Shown here: positions 1 through 8,900 of the stretch, in pieces
Layout of the letters: every line of letters begins with the position of its first letter
Position numbering within the stretch: position 1 is the stretch's first letter
Source of the DNA: JAUWKC01 sp035529895
GTDB lineage: Bacteria; Planctomycetota; Phycisphaerae; Sedimentisphaerales; Anaerobacaceae
DNA length: 64,000 bases
Reading direction: 5' to 3'
Assembly: GCA_035529895.1 (NCBI GenBank)
Contig: DATKVV010000096.1
Location: forward strand, 53,683 to 117,682
Made by a program: the position numbers and the translations under genes
The notes under the pieces: model-generated
Told to the model about the DNA's origin: nothing
Seen by the model: the letters and a program-made list of their open reading frames with translations, nothing else
The model's database searches: none

Positions 1-1
1 A

Positions 2-664
2 ACGCCGCTGGCAGGGATACGCTCCATACTTGAGGTGACTCTGACCCGCGCGCGGGAGGCAAGTGAGTATCAGGCGTCGCTTTCGGACTGTCTGGCAATC
101 AGCAAGAACATGCAGAGGATGGTGCAGAATCTGTTGACGGTTTCCCGCGTCGACGCCCGGCAGATGACTTTTCACTGTGAGCGAGTTCAACTGGCCGAGC
201 TGGTGAGTTCCTGCTGGAGGCCTTTTTCAGGCAAGGCGCTCGAGCGCGGAATAGCTTTTGAGAATGGAGTCCCTGCGGAAATGACCTGTGAATCGGACCG
301 CGAGTGCCTGGGTATGGTGCTTGCAAACCTTCTCGACAATGCCGTCGAATATACCAACCAGGCAGGGCGAATCTGGACCACAGGACGCCAAACAGGCGAT
401 TCCGTACAAATCACCCTTGCCAACACCGGATGTCCGCTCACCAGTAAAGAAATCTCAAACGTATTTGACTGCTTCTGGCGCGGTGATTCATCACGCACGG
501 AGACCAGCGTCCACTGTGGTTTGGGCCTGGCCCTCGTGCAAAAAATCATCAAGGCACTCGGCGGCCAGACCACGGCTCAGGTACAAAACACCGGCATATT
601 CACCGTACAACTGACCCTGCCCGTTAGCCCGCCCAAGAAAATCAGCAAGGCCGGACCCGCCTGA
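2..664 (+). CDS. Sensor histidine kinase, C-terminal part (5' end outside window)
   Basis: The frame is open from the left edge and begins with TPLAGIRSILEVTL, which is the sequence that directly follows the phospho-acceptor H-box (HELR) of HisKA domains, so the catalytic histidine lies just outside the window. Then come an N-box (VLANLLDNAVEYTN) and a G2-type glycine box (GLGLALVQKIIKALGG) of the HATPase_c ATP-binding domain. The protein ends about 18 residues after the ATPase fold in a short basic, proline-containing tail. It is therefore the cytoplasmic kinase core of a two-component sensor; its input domain and response regulator are not visible. The family call is secure, the signal is unknown. 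Confidence 0.9.
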   Translation, partial: TPLAGIRSILEVTLTRAREASEYQASLSDCLAISKNMQRMVQNLLTVSRVDARQMTFHCERVQLAELVSSCWRPFSGKALERGIAFENGVPAEMTCESDRECLGMVLANLLDNAVEYTNQAGRIWTTGRQTGDSVQITLANTGCPLTSKEISNVFDCFWRGDSSRTETSVHCGLGLALVQKIIKALGGQTTAQVQNTGIFTVQLTLPVSPPKKISKAGPA

Positions 665-773
665 GCGTACCTGCCCATCGATTATTGATAATTTGCCCTG
701 TTTCTGCTACCATATACCTGCACAAAACGACGTCTTTCGACAAATATGGATTTAAATGAGAAGGGAGCCGAAC

Positions 774-2087
774 ATGGAGAACTCAGCAAGCAAAAGAGCA
801 ATAGCAGCCTTAATGATGCTGGCCGGATTACTGGCAGCGGTTTCATCCGACTATGGCCACGCAACTGAGCAGGGTCGCTCTTTTGAGCCGTTTGTGTGGC
901 CTTCTGAGCCGCCGCCGGACTGCCCTTTCGAGCAGTCTAAAGAGCTGCTCGGCATAAAATTCCTGGGGGTGCACAGCGACTACAAATTCGCCGACACGTG
1001 GTACCCATCCTGGGCGGCGGACGGCAATTTATATTCGCCCTGGACGGATGGGTCAGTCCCCCGCCTCGACGGCGGACTTGAGAAGTCCTCCTCCAACGGC
1101 TACGGAAAAGGCGAAACACGCCGGCAGGCCACCACCGGCCAGGCGGTTATGATAGGCGACGACCCCGTCAATCTCAAAATCTACAGCCTCGGCCTGACCG
1201 ACGGCGACCCTTATCCTTACGGCGGCCGATACCCCTGCGGAAGCCTTCTCCACAACGGCGTCTGGTATTACGGCACCTATTGCCTGGCGCCGTACGGAAG
1301 AACACGATTCGGAGACACGGACTACAACTGGCCCTGGCTGGGCCCGCTGGTCGGATTCAGAATTTCCACCGACTACGGTAAAACCTGGAAGGGCACGCCG
1401 CACACGCCCGAGAAATCCCTCTTCGGCGAAAACGGAATGTGGGCGTACCCGGTCAAAATCGGCTCGCCGCATTTCGTCGACTTCGGAAAGAACATGGAGC
1501 ATTCGCCCGACGGCAAGGCATATCTGGTTGGCCACGGCGCCGTCGACCCCGACCCGAAACCACGCTTCGCCAACCTCAGTTGGATAACCGGCGACCAGAT
1601 ATATCTGGTCCGCGTCGTGCCCTCCATCGAAAACATTAACGATAAATCAAAGTACGAATTCTTCGCCGGACACAATGACAAAGGCGAGGCCCTTTGGTCC
1701 AACAACTTCGGAGACATCAAGCCGCTGCTGGATTGGAACAACAATATGGGTTGTGTCACCGCGACCTACAACGCGCCCCTGAAGAAATACCTTATGTGCG
1801 TGACCGACGGCTGGCCCACCTGTGCCAAAATGAATTCCTACATCCTCGAAGCCGGCAAAATCACCGGGCCCTGGAGGCTCGTGACCTATATGAAGGATTT
1901 CGGCGAGCAGGGCTATTTCCTCAACTTCCCCTCAAAATTCATCAGCGCCGATGGTCACACGTTGTGGCTGTGTTATTCAGCGAATTTCGCACGAGACTGG
2001 CGCGATATGAAGATAAAAGCCTATCCGCCCGGCAGCCGGTACGGCCTTGTCCTCCAAAAGGTCCGCCTGCTTACGCCTTCTGAATGA
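774..2087 (+). CDS. Secreted DUF4185-like beta-propeller protein
   Basis: 437 residues from the ATG at 774, chosen over the ATG at 756 because an AGAAGGGA ribosome-binding stretch lies between them and the new N-terminus is a clean signal peptide (basic start, hydrophobic AIAALMMLAGLLAAV). The mature part is rich in W, Y and G and contains motifs such as LLHNGVWYYGTY, GFRISTDYGKTW and LWLCYSANF, the pattern of five-bladed propellers in the DUF4185 / GH43-like group that read out glycan or sialidase-type folds. No catalytic residues can be assigned with confidence. It is probably exported and acts on, or binds, polysaccharide. It stands alone between the kinase and a transglutaminase-like gene. 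Confidence 0.65.
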   Translation: MENSASKRAIAALMMLAGLLAAVSSDYGHATEQGRSFEPFVWPSEPPPDCPFEQSKELLGIKFLGVHSDYKFADTWYPSWAADGNLYSPWTDGSVPRLDGGLEKSSSNGYGKGETRRQATTGQAVMIGDDPVNLKIYSLGLTDGDPYPYGGRYPCGSLLHNGVWYYGTYCLAPYGRTRFGDTDYNWPWLGPLVGFRISTDYGKTWKGTPHTPEKSLFGENGMWAYPVKIGSPHFVDFGKNMEHSPDGKAYLVGHGAVDPDPKPRFANLSWITGDQIYLVRVVPSIENINDKSKYEFFAGHNDKGEALWSNNFGDIKPLLDWNNNMGCVTATYNAPLKKYLMCVTDGWPTCAKMNSYILEAGKITGPWRLVTYMKDFGEQGYFLNFPSKFISADGHTLWLCYSANFARDWRDMKIKAYPPGSRYGLVLQKVRLLTPSE

Positions 2088-2168
2088 GCCAAAATCGCAG
2101 ATAACGTTACCAAAGCGTCCGCAGACGCCTTATTAGAATGATGCCGATAATCCTCGATGGAATAGCCA

Positions 2169-3194
2169 ATGAAGCTGCGAAAGCTATTTCTGCTGTTACC
2201 GCTGTTCAGTCTGGTCTGTCTGACCGATAGCGCCAGCCAGGCCAGAACCCGGCAAAGAAAAACGAGCCCGCCCAGGCCTGCACAAAAAAAACCGGCCAAC
2301 CCCCGCCCGCACGAAGCAACAACGGCAAACAATACCGTAGAAGTAGTTTTGCGCTATGAGTTCTCCGTACCGAAAGAAACCCAAAGGATAGAATTTTTTG
2401 TCGTGGTTCCCAAAACAATACCGCATAAGCAGACGATATTGGATGTTAGGTACTCTCCGAGGCCGTCAAGGATTTTCCAAAATAATGGAAACCGCTACGC
2501 ACAGTTTGTCTTCACCGAGCCCAAGAGTCAGTTAAAAGTGCAAATAAATATCGAGGCCGAACTTCTCAGATACGACTTGTCCACCGCACGAAAAAGCCAC
2601 GAAAAGAGTCTCGCCAAAGGCCCCGATTTCGAGGACTTTTTGAAGCAGGAAAAATACATAGAAAAGGACAACACCCTGATTCAGCAGATTGCGGAAGGCA
2701 TAACCGGCCAAAACGAAATAGACACGGTGAGGAAAATATATAATTATGTGGCCGACAATATGGAGTACGCCGTCCAGGGCGAAAAAGACCGGGGCGCAAT
2801 CGAAGCCGTCCAGCAGAAAAAGGGCGATTGCTCCGAATACTCCGACCTGTTTGTGGCTATATGCAGGGCCAAGAACATCCCCGCCAGATTCGTGACAGGC
2901 TATACGGTAAGGTTCGACGATATCTCACCAAAGCACCACTGGGCCGAAGTTTATCTGCAAGAGTACGGCTGGGTTCCTTTTGACCCGAGCTGGGGCGACG
3001 TGGAAGACGCCGCAATCCGAAACAAAATGTTTGGCACGATGAAGCCGGTTTACATCTACCTTAGCCGCATCCGCAGCGACGATGTGCTCCACAATAGTCA
3101 TTTTTACACGTACCTGTACTTTGGCGATAAAGTCACGCTGACAGACTCAATCGAGTTTAAGCAGCCCGATAATCTGCCGCAGGAAACCCGCTAA
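2169..3194 (+). CDS. Secreted transglutaminase-like cysteine protease family protein
   Basis: 341 residues with an N-terminal signal peptide (MKLRKLFLLLPLFSLVCL) followed by a basic, proline-rich linker. The C-terminal half is a transglutaminase-like core: KGDCSEYSDLFVAICRAKNIPARFVTGY carries the catalytic Cys, HHWAEVYLQEYGWVPFDPSWGD carries the His and Asp of the Cys-His-Asp triad. The middle part looks like the beta-rich N-terminal domain usual for exported members of this superfamily. Substrate is unknown; peptide or isopeptide hydrolysis in the periplasm is the family expectation. It runs toward, and ends 79 bases before, the convergent phosphofructokinase gene. Confidence 0.85.
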   Translation: MKLRKLFLLLPLFSLVCLTDSASQARTRQRKTSPPRPAQKKPANPRPHEATTANNTVEVVLRYEFSVPKETQRIEFFVVVPKTIPHKQTILDVRYSPRPSRIFQNNGNRYAQFVFTEPKSQLKVQINIEAELLRYDLSTARKSHEKSLAKGPDFEDFLKQEKYIEKDNTLIQQIAEGITGQNEIDTVRKIYNYVADNMEYAVQGEKDRGAIEAVQQKKGDCSEYSDLFVAICRAKNIPARFVTGYTVRFDDISPKHHWAEVYLQEYGWVPFDPSWGDVEDAAIRNKMFGTMKPVYIYLSRIRSDDVLHNSHFYTYLYFGDKVTLTDSIEFKQPDNLPQETR

Positions 3195-3273
3195 CACATA
3201 GAGAGCCAAAAAGAAAGGCCCGCAAGATGCAGAACTCCGCAGGCCTGATTTGTGCCTGAAACGTTAAGTCTTT

Positions 3274-4491
3274 TCAGATTCTCGGATAAGTACCGAGGTA
3301 AAGGGTCCTGGGCAGCCGGCCTACCAGCGGCATCGCATATTCGACAAAGGCCTCGGTCACGCCGTTGCCCTCACGGTTAATGTATTCATCGGGCATACGT
3401 TTCGTTTTCTCGGCCACCTCGATAAGCTCAGCATGGAATAACTCAATCGCATAGTCCTTCCCGCTGCCGGCACGTTTTATTGCGACTGAGCCGCTCGTGT
3501 GCTCCATAGCCAGCTTGACCGCCTCTCGCCCGCACGCCCGCGCCTCCCGGGCATCCACCGAAGACCGCAGACCAACGAAGCTTCTCTGCAGATAGCCGAA
3601 CGTATCTGCGCGGACCCGCTTGACCAGAAGTTCCGCCTTTATCGTCTCAGCCAGGAAGTCTGCCAGCGAACCCCTGCCGGAAAGCTGAATGTTGCCGTGG
3701 GCATCCACTTCCTTTTCCTCGCCTCCGGCGATCTTTTCGGCCCAGGTGACGCCATCAGGGTCGGTTATACCCTCGCTCTTAGCGATGACACATCGTCCGA
3801 GCTTTCTGTAAACAGCCTCAACATCCGCCAGAAGTTTATCCAGCGAAATGCCTCGTTCCGGAACGTATACCAGATGAGGCGCGTCGTCCTGTCGCTGTTT
3901 GCCCAGAACAGACGCGGCGGTAAGAAAGCCGGCATGTCTGCCCATAATCACGTCAATCTTGACGCCGGGCAAGGCCCTGTTATCGAGGTCGTTGCCCATC
4001 AGCGCACAGGCGACAAACTTCGCCGCCGTGCCATAGCCCGGACAATGGTCCGTAACCAGCAAATCGTTGTCTATCGTCTTGGGGATGTGGAACGCCCGCA
4101 GGTCGTAGCCGGTCTCAGCGGCCATCGTGTTGATAATGTTGGCGGTATTTGCCGAGTCGTTGCCGCCGATGTAGAAAAAATATCTGATATTGCGCTTCTT
4201 GAAAACTTCGAATATTTTAACGCAGTACTCAACGTCCGGCTTGTCCCTGCTGGCGCCCAGGGCCGAGCAGGGCGAAGCGGCGACCTTTGCCAGCGTCCTG
4301 GCCGACAATTTCTTCAAATCGATGAATTCTTCTTTGACAATGCCCGCAACGGCGTGGACGGCGCCGTAAAGATTTTCTATTTCCGGATGTTTGCCTGCCT
4401 CCTCGATTATGCCGACCAGCGATTCGTTTATGACCGCCGTCGGCCCGCCTGACTGGCCCACCACCGCATTTGCCTTTGGCCTACCTGCCAT
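3274..4491 (-). CDS. pfp: 6-phosphofructokinase, PPi-dependent type
   Basis: 405 residues starting MAGRPKANAVVGQSGGPTAV, with the family motifs GQSGGPTAVIN, IGGNDSAN, PKTIDNDL and GRHAGFLTA. In this family the residue after the first acidic position of GGDG/GGDD and the residue before TIDND separate ATP from PPi users. Here an Asp stands at the second position (GGND) and a Lys precedes TIDND (PKTIDND), both as in pyrophosphate-dependent enzymes. The reaction is phosphorylation of fructose 6-phosphate to the 1,6-bisphosphate in glycolysis, reversible with PPi. The Asn at the usually Asp position of GGDD is uncommon. A GGAG stands 11 bases before the start. Single-gene unit, convergent with the transglutaminase gene. 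Confidence 0.88.
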   Translation of the reverse strand: MAGRPKANAVVGQSGGPTAVINESLVGIIEEAGKHPEIENLYGAVHAVAGIVKEEFIDLKKLSARTLAKVAASPCSALGASRDKPDVEYCVKIFEVFKKRNIRYFFYIGGNDSANTANIINTMAAETGYDLRAFHIPKTIDNDLLVTDHCPGYGTAAKFVACALMGNDLDNRALPGVKIDVIMGRHAGFLTAASVLGKQRQDDAPHLVYVPERGISLDKLLADVEAVYRKLGRCVIAKSEGITDPDGVTWAEKIAGGEEKEVDAHGNIQLSGRGSLADFLAETIKAELLVKRVRADTFGYLQRSFVGLRSSVDAREARACGREAVKLAMEHTSGSVAIKRAGSGKDYAIELFHAELIEVAEKTKRMPDEYINREGNGVTEAFVEYAMPLVGRLPRTLYLGTYPRI

Positions 4492-4850
4492 CTGATATAG
4501 TCTCCATCAAAATTTCTTATGTTAACATCACGGAGAAAGAGATTATACACAGCCCGTTCAAAGAGACAAGGATAATCGAATATTGGATTTGATTGCGTTT
4601 TTTTTGCCGGGCGCTCGGGGCTGTCCTTTTCGTAATCCTTTTTTCCAACAAAGGTTGTGTTCATTTGGGCTCTTGACAGAGTCCGGCTTTTTGCACGGAG
4701 ACTCACCTTGGCCGAAAGGAAACAGCACGAGGCATTTTGTAACTGACTGGAATGAGGCACCAGGCTCGCGGAAGGCTTTTCGTCGTGCGGGTGGCGCCGA
4801 GGATATGGATTCGTGTTGAACGGGCACGGCGGGAGGTTTATACTCAGGCT
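4492..4850. other. Intergenic region, no gene seen
   Basis: Holds the 5' flank of the phosphofructokinase gene (minus strand) and of the small coupled pair that starts at 4851 (plus strand). Open frames here have no protein character and no ribosome-binding site. A GGGAGG at 4829-4834 is the only ribosome-binding candidate for the gene at 4851. No convincing promoter was found. Confidence 0.4.
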
Positions 4851-5048
4851 ATGGCAGAAGACACCAGGCAAATCAGGGCAGCGGCAAACGAAGCAGGACA
4901 AACCGATGGGATTCGCGCGGCAATCGAATACGGGATTGATGTTTCGATGCTGATTGACAATCTCGGCAGAAGCTGCACGGAGCGTATCATTCGGCATCAG
5001 GCCGCGCTCAACGCCGCACAGAAGCTGCGGAAAGCGAGGCGGTTGTGA
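4851..5048 (+). CDS. Small helical protein coupled to nucleotidyltransferase (possible toxin-antitoxin partner)
   Basis: 65 residues from ATG 4851 (MAEDTRQIRAAANEAGQTDG), a polar, mostly alpha-helical sequence ending in a basic KLRKARRL tail. An earlier in-frame start exists, but the sequence before 4851 is arginine/valine rich and lacks protein character. The stop codon overlaps the GTG of the next gene in a GTGA arrangement, so the two are translationally coupled. I do not recognise the family. Size, coupling and partner recall two-gene modules in which a small helical protein accompanies a minimal nucleotidyltransferase, but a toxin or antitoxin role is only inferred. Confidence 0.6.
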   Translation: MAEDTRQIRAAANEAGQTDGIRAAIEYGIDVSMLIDNLGRSCTERIIRHQAALNAAQKLRKARRL

Positions 5049-5533
5049 GCAGCGATTTTATGAACCTGCTGGAACGGCTCGTTCATGGCGGCGTGGATTT
5101 TGTAATTGTCGGTGGTTTTGCCGGGGTGGTACACGGATGCACATACGTCACGCAGGACGTGGATATCTGCTGTGACTTTTGCGCGGCTAATCTGCTGGCA
5201 CTACAGGCGGCGCTTTGCGATGTGCACCCGGTTCACCGGATGACGCCGGAGCGCAAAGAGCTTGAGCTGACAGAGGAAAACTGCGGACAGCTCAAGAACC
5301 TGTATCTCGATACTGACATAGGCCAGCTGGATTGCGTGAGCTTTATTGACGGCGTCGGCGATTACAGCCAGGTCAGACAGGCCAGCGAGGTCGTCGAGGT
5401 GCAGGATATGCAGATACGCACGCTGGGCCTCGATGCGTTGATAAAGGCGAAGAAGGCTATGAACCGGCCGCGGGACCGCGAGGCCGTTGTACAGCTGGAA
5501 GCGATAAAGAAACTGAAAGAGGGCGGCGGGTAA
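5045..5533 (+). CDS. Nucleotidyltransferase-fold protein (AbiEii/MNT-like)
   Basis: 162 residues from a GTG start that overlaps the preceding stop by four bases. The N-terminal part reads VDFVIVGGFAGVVHGCTYVTQDVDICC: a glycine-rich GG..A...HG loop and a T.DVDI pair of acidic residues, the signature of the polymerase-beta-like nucleotidyltransferase superfamily seen in MNT and AbiEii-type antitoxins or toxins. The C-terminal half (LGLDALIKAKKAMNRPRDREAVVQLEAIKKL) is the usual helical end with the K-x-RDR motif of this group. It is probably the enzymatic or substrate-binding member of a two-gene module with 4851-5048. Target unknown. Confidence 0.75.
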   Translation: MSSDFMNLLERLVHGGVDFVIVGGFAGVVHGCTYVTQDVDICCDFCAANLLALQAALCDVHPVHRMTPERKELELTEENCGQLKNLYLDTDIGQLDCVSFIDGVGDYSQVRQASEVVEVQDMQIRTLGLDALIKAKKAMNRPRDREAVVQLEAIKKLKEGGG

Positions 5534-5929
5534 ACCCGTAGATGGGCGGACGCTGATGAGATAGCATACAGCAGGCAGAGCGTGGGTCAGAACGTCACAC
5601 CCGACGCGGGCGCAGGTTGAGTCCTGAACGGGTAAACGAAGGAAAGGTCGATAAGGATAAGGGTAATGATTTCGTCGCACGACTGAGAGTACCGTAAGAC
5701 CTGGAAGGAGTATTCGTGCGAACACAAATGCTTCTTTGGTTACCATCTGTGTATGACGGTGTTGTTTGCGGTCGGCGGCGCACTGAGTATCAAGTTGGAA
5801 TTGGCAATTGCGGGGGCGATAGCGGCGGTGATAGGGATTTTGTCGGTGAGTCGTCGCGAGAAACTAATGTGGCACTGGCCGGGGATAAGCCTGAAAAACA
5901 TTATGCGGGCGCCGTCCTCTGCCCTCGAC
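5534..5929. other. Intergenic region with a possible membrane-peptide remnant
   Basis: Between the nucleotidyltransferase and the convergent end of addA. A plus-strand frame from ATG 5753 encodes a hydrophobic stretch (LAIAGAIAAVIGILSVSRRE) but then runs antisense into addA. A good GGAAGGA at 5702-5708 precedes a GTG at 5716 in a different frame. This may be a decayed small membrane-protein gene. The evidence is weak and no gene is called. Confidence 0.3.
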
Positions 5930-8900
5930 TTATATCTCCGTAGGACTGCCGGGCGTCAGGAAGTACAGCCATTTGCCGAGGATTTGCGTATTGAGGATGA
6001 TGCCTGCCGCTCTGCTGTAGTGTTCCAACTGCCCACGATAAAGCTCCGCTCGCTGTGGGACCTCGGCTTCGGTCACCCGGTCGGTCTTGAAGTCTATTAC
6101 CAGCAGTCCTGCCGTCGTCTTAACCAGCATGTCAATTATGCCCTGAACGATGATTAGCTCGTCGTCGGTGACCCGTGACTGCTCAAGTGCATCACTGAGC
6201 TCGCAGGCAGGTATGGCAAAAGTAAACGGCCATTCGCGCCAAACAGCGTTTTCAGCCTCGCGAATTCTTCGGCCGAGGTCGCTCTCGAAAAATTTTATTA
6301 TCCCTTCGGTTTTAATGCTCTCAGCGACGGTTTCGGTCATAGCGCCCGCAGCCAGAAGCTTCCCTTTGGTCTGTTCAATCACTTTCTTGTTTATGGGCCT
6401 GGTCAAATCAAGCTGGGCGATTACAAGGTGCGTGGCGGCGCCGACCAATCGGCCTTCCACAGGGCCGACGATGTCGCCCAGGCCGGCCGACAGAACGGCG
6501 GGCCGGCGCTCCAATGCCCTGGAATAATCGAACCTCACGTACTCATCACTTCGATGCGTCAACTGCGTCACCGACAGCTTCGCGGGCAAAACGGGCGCAT
6601 CTCCAAATTTGTACCGCCAGGCCAAAGACTCCTTTACCCTCGACAGTAATTTCCCTTCTGTTTTTCTCTGCCGCGGCCTTCTCTCAGCAGCTCTTGTCTT
6701 TCCTGACGCTCCGGCTTTCAGCCTGAGGATATAGTCCGACAACTGTTGGAGTTCCGCCTGGTCGTAAAGTTTTACGCTGAATAAACCATCGTCACGGGCC
6801 TCATCCGCCAAACCCGTTTCAAGGACCTCGTGCAGATTCTTCTGGTCGGAAAGCCCGCACAGGACCCACGCGAGGGGACTCTGACACCGGCGAAGCTGCC
6901 AATCGGCGACAGGCCCCTCGCCAAAGAAAAGACCGTTACAGACGATGTCCCGGCAGTGGCTGCCTTTTTGTGAAGCCGTGAGAATAAGCCGGTCGCGCGC
7001 CCGCGTTGTGGCCACGTAAAGTATACGCATTTCTTCCGCCAGAGCAGTTGCCAGCTTCTCCTCGGCGATGACCTGATGGGCAAGCGAGCGCAGCTTGCTG
7101 TTTGACTGCCTGTCGATAATTTGCAGCCCCAAAGCGTTATTGCTATCGGCAAGACAATCGTCATAAATATCTCTCTTGTTGAACTTAGTGTTCAGCTCGG
7201 CGATAAAGACGACCGGAAATTCGAGCCCTTTGCTCTTGTGGACGCTTAGAATCCGCACGGCGTTCTGCGCCGAGCTGTCAGGCTCCGCCGGGGCCCAGTC
7301 CTGGCCCAGCTCCTGAAGCTTCTCGATGAATTCCACAAACCGGGTCAGTGACGCGATGCCGCCGCTGCTGGCGAAACCCTCGAACTGGATCGCTCTGTCG
7401 TGCAGCTTGAGCAGGTTGGCTCGACGGGCCTGCCCGTTCGGCAGTGCGCAGACAAACGACAAGAAACCGGTTTCACGGTAAATTTGCCAGATTAAATCGG
7501 CCAGACTGCCTCGCCGGGCCGCAGTTCGCCATCGCTCTATTCGTGCAAGCGCACTTTTGAGCTTGCCGGCCAGCTCCTCATCGGGCCCGCTGACGCAATA
7601 GGCGCGCAAGCAGTCATAGAAATTTCCAGGCTCCTTATGATTCTTGCCGCGAATTTTTATTTTCGCCAGCTCGGCGTCACTGACCCCGAAAAGCGGACTT
7701 CGCAGTACAGCCGCAAGCTCGATGTCACGCTGCGGATTATCCAGCACTTTCATCAGGCACAGCAAGTCGCTTATTTCGGTCGCCTCGAAGTATCCCGCCA
7801 CGGCGTCACAGCTTACCGGCACGCCCGCCAGGCGAAACACTTCCACGTAATCGCTGGCCTTTTTCGCCAGCGACCGCATCAGGACGACGATGTCCCTGTA
7901 CTCAACGTCCCTGAGCTTATCCTGGCGCTTATCATATATCTGAAACTCCGCTTTGCCCGTATCCGCCCCGACTATCTGTCTTATGCGTCGGGCAATCAGA
8001 GCCGCCTGACGCTGCCGGCTGCTTATGACACTGGCGTCTTCTTGCACAATCGCTCCGCCGGTTTGGTCATCCTCTGCGCCGGCGTCCTTTTCCAGTTCGT
8101 CGAGTATGTGCAATTCGACAATAGGTTCGGTCTCACCTGCCGGCGGTGTTTTCAATTCGCCCGCGGGCGCCGGCCTCAACCTGGCCGATTCGTCATAGTC
8201 GAGCTTTGTAAAAGACGCGGTCATTATCCGCCCGAACACCTTGTTGACAAAATCAAGAATACCTTTGGATGAGCGGAAATTAACATTGAGGTCGACCCGC
8301 AGCCCGCCCGTCGCGCCGGCAGACTCAGGCGAAGCCTGTTTCAAATGTTCGATAAAAATGTCAGGCTCGGCCCCCCGCCAGGCGTAAATACTCTGCTTGA
8401 TGTCCCCAACGACAAATACGTTGCCGCCCTCGCTGAGCAGGTCCAGTATGGCCTGCTGAACGCCGTTTATATCCTGATATTCGTCCACAAATATGTACTT
8501 ATATCTTTTGCGCAGAGCCAATGCCGTCTCCGAAGGCTGCGGCTTATCCTGCGCGGGGCTTTCATCGCTAAGCAGCCTCAACGCATAGTGTTCGAGGTCG
8601 GCAAAATCCAGACAGTTAAGGACGCGCTTGGCCTGGCTGTACAACCGGTCGAATCTCTTAACAAGCTCGATGAGCACCTTCGTCTGCAGGCCCGCTGCGC
8701 CGCTGACCCTATCGAGGTACTCAGGATTCAGAACCGCCAGTTCCGAGAGGTTCTCAAATTCGGCCATCGCCTTTTTGGCCACACTTCTTATAAGCTCGTC
8801 CACAGGCGCCGAGACGCCTTTGGGCTTTCTGACCGTCGGTTTCTCGAAATTGAGTATTTCATTGCTGAACCCGTTCCAATCGCCGTCTTTAAGCAATTGC

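Noticed and set aside
1961..1969. GTTGTGGCT, the first nine bases of the CRISPR repeat, inside the DUF4185-like gene
   Set aside because: Nine bases in a coding region are a chance match. No further similarity to an anti-repeat or tracrRNA.
3499..4452. 317-residue plus-strand frame over the phosphofructokinase gene
   Set aside because: Antisense to a complete enzyme with motifs.
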